Below are positions 1 to 9,696 of a stretch of 64,000 bases of DNA, one piece after another. The first letter of the stretch is position 1. Every line of letters begins with the position of its first letter. Origin of the DNA: Chinchilla lanigera (Eukaryota; Chordata; Mammalia; Rodentia; Chinchillidae); the NCBI RefSeq assembly GCF_000276665.1, contig NW_004955423.1, positions 6,279,458-6,343,457 on the forward strand. The letters are read 5' to 3'. A program made the position numbers and the translations under genes. The notes beneath the pieces were generated by a model. That model was not told where the DNA came from. It ran no database searches and saw only the letters and a program-made list of their open reading frames with translations.

Positions 1-43
1 TCCCTCTCTGCTAAAATTCTGAAAAATCTAAAACTAACATTAG

Positions 44-156
44 GGGGCTGGGGATTTAGCTCAGTGGCAAAAGCACCTGCCTGGCAAGCGCAAGGTCGTG
101 AGTTCGGTTCCTGGTACTGGAGAAAAACCAAAAAAATAAAAAAAATTAAAAAAAAT
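44..156 (+). mobile_element. ID-family SINE (tRNA-Ala-derived), with target-site duplication
   Basis: This is a short non-autonomous retroposon derived from a tRNA-Ala/BC1-like RNA and mobilised by L1 enzymes. It starts with GGGGCTGGGGATTTAGC. A pol III A box (TAGCTCAGTGG) is at 57-67, a B box-like GTTCGGTTCCT at 102-112, and an A-rich tail follows from about 121. A perfect 14-bp direct repeat, AAAACTAACATTAG, flanks it at 30-43 and 157-170, which fixes both ends and the orientation. The intact duplication suggests a fairly recent insertion. Two further copies at about 9.6 and 51.6 kb share its diagnostic 3' end. Confidence 0.95.
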
Positions 157-425
157 AAAACTAACATTAGACTATTCAGAAAATTTTCAAGTATTCATAA
201 TTTATCAATTTAAAATGCTTCAGAGATCACTAAAACTGTCCTTTGAACCAGAGAGGTAACTTTAGCAAATTTTTCATTGTCTTTCTTCTACCAAATTCTA
301 CCCAAAACTGTATATCAGAGTTCACCAAATTTTGAAAAGTAAATATATTTGTAAATGTCACCAATGAACTCCTTTTGGGAAAATAACATAGTGTACAGCT
401 CTTGTGCCCTGTTTTAAACCAATGG

Positions 426-820
426 TGTATCAGTTAGTGCCATAAAACTGCTGCATAACAACAAGCCCCCAAATCCAGTGGCTCAAAATAATCACATATT
501 TAGTGTTTAAGAGTTGACTTAACTGAGATCTGGCTGGTCTGACCTTGTCATAGCTTGTGCTGGCTATGTCCTGTATGTCTCACACTGTTTTTGAGATATA
601 TGTGTTAGTTTAGGCATGTCCTTCTCTTAGTGATGACAGCCACCAATGACCAAGTCCAGTTACTTTTCAAACCTCTGTTTGTAGCATACCTGCTAACATC
701 CTCCTGGCCAAAACGCAGTATGTCATCTAGGCGTATCCCAAATCCAGGCTTGGAAGAGCTCTGTGTAGTTATTTTCAGCATAGATACAGGGACCATTAAT
801 GCAAATTGCCCTAAGTGGCC
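426..820. mobile_element. Ancient LTR-like interspersed repeat remnant
   Basis: The stretch follows the pattern of a widespread mammalian repeat: it opens TGTATCAGTTAG, continues through 'ctgcataacaacaag' and 'agtggctcaaaataatc', and later has a 'ccaatgaccaagtc' block and an end near 'gggaccattaatgc'. I recall such a consensus among old LTR-type elements (ERVL or MaLR group) but cannot name the subfamily or its direction. It is strongly diverged. Two overlapping short reading frames on opposite strands here are not genes. Confidence 0.5.
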
Positions 821-889
821 ATAATATTTTTCTATGAAGAAAAATGGAGTCTAAATCCAATTCTTAATTTATTTTTCATTTACTATGTG

Positions 890-1130
890 TTTTATATGCC
901 TTCCATACTTCAGTGATTGACTTTTTACCTCACTGCTTTCCTGAAGATGTACAAAATACAATTCAACATCCCTATCCCACAGGTGAAGACATGGAGACTC
1001 AGAGATGTTGAATAGCATGCTCAGGCTTTCATGGCTTCTCGCTGGCAGAGTCAATGGCCAGAACTAAATCCTTTCTGTGGACTCTGGGCTTTGGCATCTG
1101 TTCTTTTTACTATGTAATACTACCTCTAAG
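890..1130 (-). mobile_element. MIR SINE, antisense
   Basis: MIR is an old tRNA-derived SINE shared by mammals. The plus strand shows the usual antisense MIR order: 'cacaggtgaagacatggagactcagag', 'gcatgctcaggc', 'tggcagagtcaatggccagaac', then an end near 'tactatgtaatactacctc'. Divergence is high. No duplication is recognisable, as expected for this age. Confidence 0.75.
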
Positions 1131-1149
1131 TAAAATTTCAATTGTAAAA

Positions 1150-1310
1150 TTTAAGAACAGGGAAGCATTTAAAAGCTCATCTTATTTAATCTTATTTTAT
1201 AAGTGAAAAATTGAGCCTCAGGGACATAATTTTCAAATTTTTTTCGCACTAGTTAATAGAAAACTGAGAAACTACAACCAAGTTTTCCCTGATTCCTTGT
1301 TTTCTCCATA
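1150..1310 (-). mobile_element. Possible second MIR fragment, antisense
   Basis: The block 'tttataagtgaaaaattgagcctcaggg' followed by 'agttaatagaaaactgag' resembles the antisense MIR core, 'ttacagatgaggaaactgaggctcag'. It lies directly after another antisense MIR and could be a separate insertion or part of the same degraded unit. Confidence 0.5.
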
Positions 1311-2090
1311 GTTTTACATGTGGATAACAATTTCATATATACAGTTTTATATCCAGACAACAACTTACTGTGCTAGGGACTATGTGGATCCAGTTGACAA
1401 AATCATATTACAATTACAGAAATGATGATAAATGGAAGATCATGTACTACCTACTATATGACACAATGGATACCTTTGCTTTCTTAAAATATTAGCAATA
1501 TTGAGATTCTGGACTCTTTGGACCATGTCTATGAAAGGATAGGTCAGATGTGCTTTGGCACTGTCCACGTTCCACATTTCCTAGAGGCCAAGTTGGTTCG
1601 GCAGGCTGCAGGGCCGCTGTGCAAGAGTGTGAGGACCACCGCTGATGTGGAAGGTGGGCAACTAGTGTGTTTTGGCAGCTGGGTAACAGCGCAAGAGTCA
1701 CACTGCTGCCAGGACCCAACTGAATTAGAGCTGACCTTAAGATGGATTTTGCAAACTATTCAAGCAGATCTGTCTTATTGGAAAGTTTTCAGAGTAAAAA
1801 AAGAGAAAACAATAAAATGCTTCCAATTTGCAGTCCCTCCCTCTGAGCGCTGCTGCTTGCAGCCTCCACATGCTCCCCAGCTCTGAGTCATTATTCCCAG
1901 TGAGTCCTGCAAGCCTAAGACAGATGGAAAACAAGGGAAACATGGCTTAGACCTCCTTGCTTGGGGTCAGAACTGACCTATCCACAGTGCTGGTCTCAAG
2001 TCAGTAGCCTTGAGAAAAGGAGGTGGGTGGGAGGATATTTTGAGGAGGTCCTCTCTGGGTCCAAGAAGTTACTGGGTCATCATGCATTAT
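1311..2090. other. Unassigned non-coding stretch
   Basis: I see no repeat family or gene here. A 122-codon open frame at 1518-1886 (+) has no recognisable domain, signal peptide or compositional signature. An overlapping 75-codon frame on the other strand is equally featureless. GC content is somewhat above the neighbouring AT-rich DNA, which alone makes longer chance frames likelier. Confidence 0.5.
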
Positions 2091-2109
2091 TTCCTTCTCA
2101 AAAAACAAT

Positions 2110-2165
2110 CACGTAGACCAGGGCCTAGTGCATAGTAGGTGCTAAATAAATACGTATTGAATGAT
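2110..2165 (+). mobile_element. L2-type LINE 3' end fragment
   Basis: The sequence 'ggcctagtgcatagtaggtg' running into 'ctaaataaatacgtattgaatga' is the characteristic terminal segment of L2 LINEs (consensus style 'gcacatagtaggtgctcaataaatatttgttgaatga'). Only the last about 55 bp is preserved. MIR 3' ends share this tail, so a MIR origin is possible. Confidence 0.65.
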
Positions 2166-2394
2166 CGATGTGCAAATGATAGGTACCTCTCTTAATGTTA
2201 TTGCCAATCTGGTTGTGTTTCCCCTGGTTTTGGAGAAAACCAGTTCTGCTCAGGTTTTCTCCTGGTCATTTCATAGAGGATAATGACATAGGATCTGTAT
2301 TCAATCATTTGACCAAAATGTCTGAGTGCTTACTGTGTTCTCAGCATCAAAAATACAATATTTGGCAAAATGATACGCAATAGTTTTTCTTGTG

Positions 2395-2670
2395 GAGCTT
2401 TCAGTCTCATAAAGTAAATCAGTCATGAGCTTTGAATCCTGATGCTACCACTTATTACTGTTCAGCTGTGCATGGATATCTATATATATTCTTGTGCCTC
2501 AGTGTCCTCAAATGTAATAAAAAGATATAGTTGTGCTGAATTCAATTTTATGTATATGCATGTATGTATAGAAAACACTTGGAATATTGTCTGGCACTTA
2601 ATAAGCACTACATAAAATGTTTGGGAATGCCTCGTATATTGCTGTGAGGATTAAATGTAAAAATTCATGT
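2395..2670 (+). mobile_element. MIR SINE, sense
   Basis: The order matches the MIR consensus in sense: 'gaatcctgatgctaccactt', 'cagctgtgcatgg', 'cttgtgcctcagtgtcctcaaatgtaataaaaag', then 'gtctggcacttaataagcac'. A short insertion of TA/TG-rich sequence lies in the middle. A second motif at about 2641, 'gctgtgaggattaaatg', repeats a MIR-internal segment and may come from a rearranged or second copy. Confidence 0.75.
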
Positions 2671-2883
2671 GCATGCTGAGTATGGTGGGGGCATATATTA
2701 AGAATGTCATAAATAGTAGATATTATAATCTTTATAGGTAGCTTTAAACATTATAGCAATTCTAAACTTGATGTAGTGGAGGTGGGAAGAAGTAAGGGGT
2801 GGATTGGAGTGAGAATAATGCTAGGTCTCACGCAACTTAAAAATCGAATCTATTTTCTTATTCTCAGACAGATCCTTTGAACA

Positions 2884-2938
2884 ACACATGCACGCACACA
2901 CACACACAATCACATACGCACAACCACATACACACAAA
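2884..2938. repeat. Degenerate (CA)n microsatellite
   Basis: An interrupted CA-dinucleotide tract with several point changes (cacgca, cacatacg, caaccaca). Translation of this repeat explains the Thr/His-rich start of a 72-codon frame overlapping it, which is not a gene. Confidence 0.9.
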
Positions 2939-2939
2939 T

Positions 2940-4080
2940 GCCTTTAATAGTATTTTCAAGGGTGCCTTTAGAAGGAGAGGTGACTGTATCCCTAGAAGCC
3001 TCCTAAAAGTTTACATTCATTATTCTGGATTCACATCCCATCCTACAGGCACAGGTATTCTACCTCCTTTAATTTCTCACAAGGTGATGCCATGACAGAA
3101 AGGGTATCACTGTATGTGGGGACAGCAGCCCCTGTTTGCTCTCGGGGCTTTTTCCCTATCCTCAGAGTCTGCCAAACCTGTGGGAGGATCTATTTTCCTT
3201 CACACTCATGCTCCATTCCTGTATCAAGTGTTTCTATCTCAGTATTACGTTATTCCTTTGCATCCAATGAGCCCATTAGAGATCTGCCATTAATCACTTT
3301 TAATTTTATCCCTTTCTCCCTTTCCCACTGAACTGGTGCGAAGGCCTCTCCTCTTGTAAGGAATCGTCCCAACCTGTCATTTCTCCTCTGCGGGCCTCTT
3401 CCTCCATTTGAATAGCTCACTCATAAACAGTATCATTGAGACTGAAGATAAGTAGACGAACAAGTGCCTCTGTACTTGAAGCTTCCCATCTGGGCGAATC
3501 CTCATCCTTTCGCTGAAGCGTGTCTAGGGCTTAAGTTTCCACAGGCCTCTTCAGCAAAAGAGGAGCACTGGCTCCCCACTCCCTGCAGTTACATACAGGC
3601 GAATGTCAGCGTGGACATAGGGAATCAGGAGCCGGCTTCCAAAGGGCCCTGCCCCAGTCCCTCACCTGTGCTGGCAGAACACGAGAGTGGCCACCCAGCT
3701 AGGAAGAGGAGAGGAGACTAGAACGTTAGAACACACACTGTAAGGGCAGGGGAAACAACATAACAACTGAAGCAACAGTCAGCACAACTCAGAAAAGTTA
3801 TTACAAGCAAAACTGCAAAGGGTTGTTCTCTGCTTTCAAAAACCCAGGAGAGGAAAAAAGTATGCTTCTACTGCAGCAGGAGAGAGTTTCGCTACACACA
3901 GAGGAGGAGCACTTGACAGCGGAGGTGAATAAACCCAGAAATAAGCAATCAAGCAAGTTCCTGAAAGCTGTATTAGAAATGAAGGACAACAATTTATTCT
4001 GGAAGGTTTAGAAGGAGTTTCCTGGAGCTGAGGGTGAGAGCGAGGTGGACTTGGACCAGACAGCTATATGTCATCTTGGA
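2940..4080. other. Unassigned non-coding stretch
   Basis: Mixed-composition single-copy-looking DNA. Short frames of 60-85 codons occur on both strands, none with a recognisable motif. I see no clear repeat family, splice context or regulatory signature. Confidence 0.5.
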
Positions 4081-4084
4081 ACTG

Positions 4085-4190
4085 GAAGGGATGGTCAGGG
4101 CCCACACCATCTGCTTCACAGAAGAGGCACAGAATAAATTTGCCTAAGGTTACAAGGCTAGCTAGAGTTTGATAGTACAGGCTTCCCCAC
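4085..4190 (-). mobile_element. Probable MIR fragment, antisense
   Basis: 'cagaagaggcacagaataaatttgcctaaggttacaaggctagctagag' follows the antisense MIR order (dropped 'gaaactgaggc', then 'ttgcccaaggtcacacagctag'). It is short and diverged. Confidence 0.55.
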
Positions 4191-4245
4191 TCCAATCCCA
4201 TTCTCAAAACCCCAATTTAACTTGCAGATTCGGTCCCATTTTGAG

Positions 4246-4320
4246 GTTTTTTTTTTTCTTTTTTTTTTTAAGAAGGAAGAGGAGAAGGAGGAAGAGAATT
4301 AAAACAAGCAAAAAAAAAAT
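4246..4320. repeat. Poly-T tract followed by purine-rich low-complexity DNA
   Basis: A run of T with two interruptions is followed immediately by a GA-rich segment (aggaagaggagaagga style) and then an A run. Strand composition switches sharply from pyrimidine to purine at about 4271. Confidence 0.85.
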
Positions 4321-4786
4321 TAAGGATGGTTGATTTATTGTTATAGATCTCAGTAAATCCAAGAAAGGGATAACCTTTCATCTTGGAAAGGAATAGTTAA
4401 CTAGTAGCCATTAACCCCAAAGCTAACACTAACCCAGTGCCTGTGAAAATTGCAGCTATCACTTCATTTTGTTCTTCAGAAGACTGGGTTCCACCGGCAG
4501 AGACGGAGTTATGTTGAAGAGCAACACTCACCATTTGCTCCTCCAAACACATTCTGTAGGAAGGCGTGGGATTTCACAGCAGTGAGAGCAAAACTATTCA
4601 CAGCAGTACCATATGCTCCCCACCATCAGGAGCGGCGGTACTGGTCACTGAGCTTGGCAGGCAAATCAACTGAATGGAAATTCTGAAGACCACAGTAGGA
4701 GTTTTCTCTTTGTGGGTTTTGGATGGTAAAATCTTCAATCTGTTCCACAGGCAAAAATCAGAGTGAAAAATAATTCTACACAAATT

Positions 4787-4787
4787 T

Positions 4788-4845
<58 letters not shown>

Positions 4846-4865
4846 GAGAGAGAGACAGAGAGAAA
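4787..4865. repeat. Compound microsatellite (TG)n(AG)n
   Basis: About 13 TG units at 4787-4812 are followed by about 25 AG units with two CAG interruptions, ending near 4865. The TG part can adopt Z-DNA and the AG part is a homopurine tract. A frame on the minus strand reading Ser-Leu and Thr-His repeats is only a translation of this tract. Confidence 0.97.
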
Positions 4866-4869
4866 GCAA

Positions 4870-7800
4870 GAATATGTTACTTCTAGAAAAGTTAAGGGGA
4901 AATAAACTTCCAGTGTTTATCTTGCACACTCTCTGAGACAGGCAGGAGGTCACACACTGAATGCAAAGGGAGAGAAGTCTGAGAACGCAGGAGATAGAGA
5001 AGGACTATTTTTGGTGTACGCTCCATGCATTCAGCTGCTTTCTTCCCCTCTAAGAAAAAAGTAAGATTGAGAAGAATTTCCCAAATGCCAAGACCATTTA
5101 ATAGCAGAATTACAACTGACGATAAATGCAGCACGTTTAAAGCTTGTCCTTTCTCTGTTATTAACTTTGTTCTTTCGGTTGTGCCAGAGAAAGCACAAGA
5201 GATAGAAATTGGCAGAAATATGGGTCTGAAGAACAGAAATTCAACTCAAATGAAAATACCAAGAAAACCTCTACTAAAAAAAGTCTTTTGTTTCATAGCA
5301 ATACTTTTATCATTAAGAAAAGGTTTATTTGAATTACAAGTCAAATTTAGGACAGCCTATTATCTAATCATTATTAAGTTTGTGCACGTATGGGGTATTT
5401 TCTATTTCCAAAGTGGTTTGCAATCATTAGTTAATCCACTCAGCATGCTTATTCTAAATTATGTCCTATGCCTATAATAGATAAGGAGAGTTACTGATGA
5501 CAGGCGGCGGGACACTGGGCTGAGGGACGGACTGCAAACTCAGAGCTGGGAGTTCTCGTCTCAGCCACTTGGTTAGTCTACACTGGGAGTCAAGCTTGTA
5601 CCAACAAGATGTTCCAAGGAGGATTCTACTTGTTTAAAACTTTGTTACTTATGTAAAATACCCTTTCCAACAATTGTTGGAAGGTCCCACATTTTCATTT
5701 TCCAGTAAGTCTCCTTAGTATCTTGTAGACCCAGTCTGTTTTCTCCATTGGTAAAATATATTTCGCCGATGAGCTGGTCTTTCTATAAACATTTACATTG
5801 AAAGCCAGCACAGTGATTAGGAAAGGTGCATGTAAATGCTCACCAGCATTCTCTTTAACATGGGGAAATTTTACAGAGAGCTTAAGTGAATTGGAATAAA
5901 TCAGTGATATAGTTTTCTTTCTTTTTTATTTCTTTTCTTCTTTTTACCTTTCCTTCTGGACATCCATGATGCTAGTCCATATTATCTGAGATTTGCCAAC
6001 CTCAATTTCTCTCCAAAAGGCAAATCCTCTAAGGAAATGTTGCTTTTAAGTGTTCTGATGTAAGTTGTTCAAGTCTCAACCAAATACTGGTGCCCAACAG
6101 AGGTTGTCCTCATCCTGCTTGGATTACAGTTATACAGCTTTTCTTTATTTTACTTGGTTTGCTCCACCCTCTCCAAGCACATTAATTTGTAGTTTAAATA
6201 ATATATTCCATATGTTTAATTAGCTATGGTATGGAATATAAAAAGTTGGACCTTTTAAATTATGTTTTACTTTTCTTCCAATTTCCTGACTTTTAACTCA
6301 CATTTTTGAATTGTGTTTTTCTTGGTTGTTTGATTCTTTTCACAACAGTCTATCAAGACTGAATTTATCTAACCACTTCAACCTTTAGATTTTCTTTCAA
6401 TAATACATAATTACTTTGTTCTATAGGCAGATCAATTTAATACTACATTACATCATACAATACCTACGACATAGTCACTACTCAATAAATGGATACTCAT
6501 AATAAAATAGTACTTAAACTAGTGTTAGGGAGCTTCTTTTTATAAAGTCACTGGATTTTTCAAATGCATTTAAGTGTCTATAAATTCCCAATTTCTTCCT
6601 AAATAGTTTACTTGGTAAGGTTTTAATTTCTTGAAAGGTGTTTTATGTGTCTTAACTATGTTGCGCTGACATTAGAAATTGAATACTGACCAACGATTCA
6701 CTTACAGCCTCTTCAGACACCCTTGCACTAACTGATTAACAGAAATCACATCCCTGAAATGCGCCCACAGAGTCTATGGGAGCCCCAAGGAGGCTCACTA
6801 TGGTGTCACTGGTTGTGATGGAGTCTAGGTAGAGACAGTGCCCATTCGAGCCTTTTCAATGAGAAAGCATTCAGGTTACACAGAGCGCTAATCAGGCCAC
6901 AAAATGGGAGCCAGCTCAGGCTGCCTGGAGTGACTGGCTGCTGGCTGGCAGACGCAGCCCTTTCCTCACCTTGGATCTGCTGCGCTGAGGATGCTTTCGT
7001 AGTGATTTTCCAATGCCTTCCTTGATCAGTGGACTGCAGCATTTTATCATTTTGCAGATTTTGTTTTCTTCATGGGTTATTACTTCCACTGAACTGCACT
7101 TAACATCTATTAGCTTAGGTCTCCAGAAGATCAAAGTCCCTCTGTATCTGATTATTCTGCTCTTTGCAATTTGTGTCTCCTCCTCACGCTCTCCCCTCCC
7201 CACCAGTCCAGAAGCTTTGCACATTTACAGATTGGGTTTCAGCATCTTCTAGATCGTTTATAGACATAGAAGCATCATAAAGAGGATATTGTGGCTCTAG
7301 AAATCAAAGAGAAAGAGGTGAAGACAACAATAATAATTCTTGTAATAATTCTATCTCAGTGTGTATCCTTTTACACTCAAGTTTAAATGTTTTTGAAACG
7401 GGGTGGGTGAGAAAAAAAGAATGAAGCGCTAATGTCACAGAATTATGCTAATGTCATAAAAGCTAAATTACTGCTGAGATTTATTCTCTGTACTGAATCA
7501 CTTACTCCACTCCCCTTCTTGTCTCTCAAAGCCCCGTCCCTCCTCACATTTTATTTAAAACATTTTCATTGTCTTTTTGGGGGAACCTGTTCACAGGGCT
7601 CACGTTCCATTCATTTTACGGTTTACTGTTAACCTTAATGACTAGGTTCTGACGGAGGATTTTATTTCCTTTCTGAGCCCTTAGTAAATAATGATCATCC
7701 TCTAAATTTGGCCTCACAGCTGTGATGTACCAAAGATCCTCTGAAAAACGTCAACACAGTCACAACGATAGACCAAGCTGGCTGGATCGGGGCATTTGCA

Positions 7801-8325
7801 CCGGCCCTAGAAGGAATATTTATAGAAATGAAAGAAGAGGCCCAGGTTGTATCTATCAGCAAATGTGAAGTGGGTGCTTGTGAGTTGAAACAGGTATTAG
7901 AAACTCAGACTAAGTCTGGCAGCAGAAACAAAAAAATTTAACTCTAAAAAGATTTGAATATTAAGAGACTGTTGAAATAAACTTGGAATCTCTTTTCGAG
8001 GGACATTTCCTTGTCATAAGTACTCAATACTCTATAGTGAATAAAAGAAGCCAAGGGTAAGCAAGGAGGGAAAGAGGGAGAGAGTAAGAGAGAGACTTTC
8101 GCAAACTTCGAGCTTGGCTCTTTCTACATACTACTTGGGAACATTGTTATACCAAAGGCTCAGATCCCTGGGGTGGATCCTGAGAGTCCAACCTGCTGCC
8201 AGGTGACTGAGAGTGCTTTCTGGCCCCACAGCTAGTCTGGCACTGCAGAAGTTCCTCTCCATCTTTCCCCTTAGGAGACACTGGTCTCTGAGGAGGGATG
8301 GTGAGAAGCCCTTGAGCAATATCTC
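4870..8325. other. Repeat-poor non-coding stretch
   Basis: I recognise almost no interspersed repeats across about 3.4 kb, apart from a possible L2/MIR tail near 6440-6500 ('catagtcactactcaataaatgg') and a GA-rich patch at 8055-8100. A 150-codon frame at 5025-5477 (+) and smaller ones show no family resemblance. A perfect 18-bp palindrome lies at 5665-5682. Old single-copy DNA with possible regulatory content is the plain reading. Confidence 0.5.
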
Positions 8326-8329
8326 TGAA

Positions 8330-8482
8330 ACTAGGCTAGATTCTATAATTCCCTGGGAATTTTGAAAACTCCCAGGCCACATCTTATGTCAATTAAATCA
8401 GAGTACTTACGAATAGGAGTCGGGAACCAGTATTTTTAAAAATGATTCCAGCGTATAGCCAGTACATCGAGAACCGATAGTT
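8330..8482 (+). mobile_element. MER5-like hAT DNA transposon remnant
   Basis: The right part follows the MER5A/B consensus as I remember it: 'ggccacatcttatgtcaatt', 'aaatcagagtacttac', 'ggaaccagtatttttaaaaatg', 'attccagcgtatagccagtac', and a terminus-like 'gagaaccgatag' (family end: GAGAACCACTG). MER5 elements are short non-autonomous members of the hAT-Charlie group with 8-bp target duplications. None is legible here. Confidence 0.6.
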
Positions 8483-8579
8483 TTAGGAAAAATAACATTA
8501 ACCAGGCTAACAGCATGTATTGGCCGCTTCCATTCAAATACTCCGGCCTTGTGATAAATATAGACTTTTTTTCATTGAA

Positions 8580-8685
8580 TCATCATAATATATCCCATTT
8601 GCCAACCAGAAAAATGAGACGGAGATTATGTAACTTCCACTCAGTTAACAGCTGGTGGAGCTGATCTCGGAAGACCAAAAAAACA
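8580..8685 (-). mobile_element. MIR SINE fragment, antisense
   Basis: 'tatcccatttgccaaccagaaaaatgagacggag', then 'tgtaacttccactcagttaacagctggtggagctga' follows the antisense MIR core and the tRNA-unrelated region order. Confidence 0.65.
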
Positions 8686-9592
8686 ATAATGTCTAGGAGA
8701 ACGTCCACAGTGGAAGGGTAGAGAACTTTCTGATTAATCAGATTCATGTGCGAATCCAAGGCTTGCTTCTGTTTATGTTTGGTTTTACTAACAATGTGGT
8801 GATACTCTTTAAAATTCAAACCCTTCACTTGTCTTACCTTCGTGCTTCAAGCACTGACTCTGCCTCACTGACACCCATTGCCTTCTGTCAAACTGAGCAC
8901 TCCTAAGAAGGCCAGTTGCTGCTGGTTCCTGGGGCTGACTTGACTCAAGTAGGTTCTGCTTTGTCTCTTTCAATTCCTTTGGCCTTTCTTGTCCCTCACT
9001 GGACAGCAGGGGGAGCTGCATCTACCAGGAAAAGCAGCCTCTGAACTGCCCCTTTTAAATAGGTAGGATTTTCACATTCTTTCCTGAAAGAAATTTTTTT
9101 TCCTAACAGCTCTTCACCAGGGTAGTGCTTATTGCCGTAACTCATAAATGCTGGAAAAATCACCCATCTGAGAAGTGGCAGCAGAGAAATCAGAAATGTG
9201 TAGGTGCTTGTTGGGCTCAAAGAAACAGTAGGCCACAGGAATAAAATATCTGCACAGTTACACTCAGTTCAGAGAGTCACCAAAAAAACTAACAAATTGC
9301 ATCTTTCTGAATGACAGTTCTTATCCAAAAAGGATGAAACATTACAATGAAATGAGTAAAATATTAACATGACCAATGTTATAACTTTGACCGATGGCTT
9401 GAGTGAAAATTTTTATTTCACTCAGTGTTCCCAATTTTAAGTGGGCAAGTCCGGTTGACAAGTGTTCATTTATTGTAAGTTGCAACTGTAATACAGGATA
9501 CGGGGTTGGAGGAGGAATCAGGAATCCCAACACAGTGTTGTCATGGCCTAATAGTTTGAGGGAAATTTCAAAACTTTTGGAGAGAGTTCTTT

Positions 9593-9682
9593 TTCTTTTT
9601 TTTTTTCCGGTACTGGGAATCAAACTCATGACCTTGCGCTTGCCAGGCAGGTGCTGTGCTGCTGAGCTAAATCCCCAGCCCC
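9593..9682 (-). mobile_element. ID-family SINE, antisense, with target-site duplication
   Basis: Read on the minus strand it begins GGGGCTGGGGATTTAGC and ends in a poly-A tail, seen here as the T-run starting at 9593. Flanking direct repeats GAGAGAGTTCTTT (9580-9592) and GAGAGAATTCTTT (9684-9696) match at 12 of 13 positions. It carries the same subfamily-specific 3' end (GTACCGG) as the copies at 44 and 51574. Parts of two reading frames, at 9403-9741 (+) and 9342-9629 (-), come from this SINE and are not genes. Confidence 0.93.
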
Positions 9683-9696
9683 CGAGAGAATTCTTT

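Noticed and set aside
44..156. tRNA gene
   Set aside because: It has tRNA-like A and B boxes but lacks a foldable cloverleaf with anticodon stem and continues into an A-rich tail with a target duplication, so it is a SINE.
1518..1886. 122-codon open frame on the plus strand
   Set aside because: No known motif; the start has no strong Kozak context and an overlapping antisense frame is as long as expected in this GC range.
4735..4953. Frame with Ser-Leu and Thr-His repeats
   Set aside because: Direct translation of the (TG)n(AG)n microsatellite.
5025..5477. 150-codon open frame on the plus strand
   Set aside because: No recognisable domain or family resemblance, no splice context, and AT-rich composition giving Phe/Leu/Ile/Lys-rich residues typical of chance frames.
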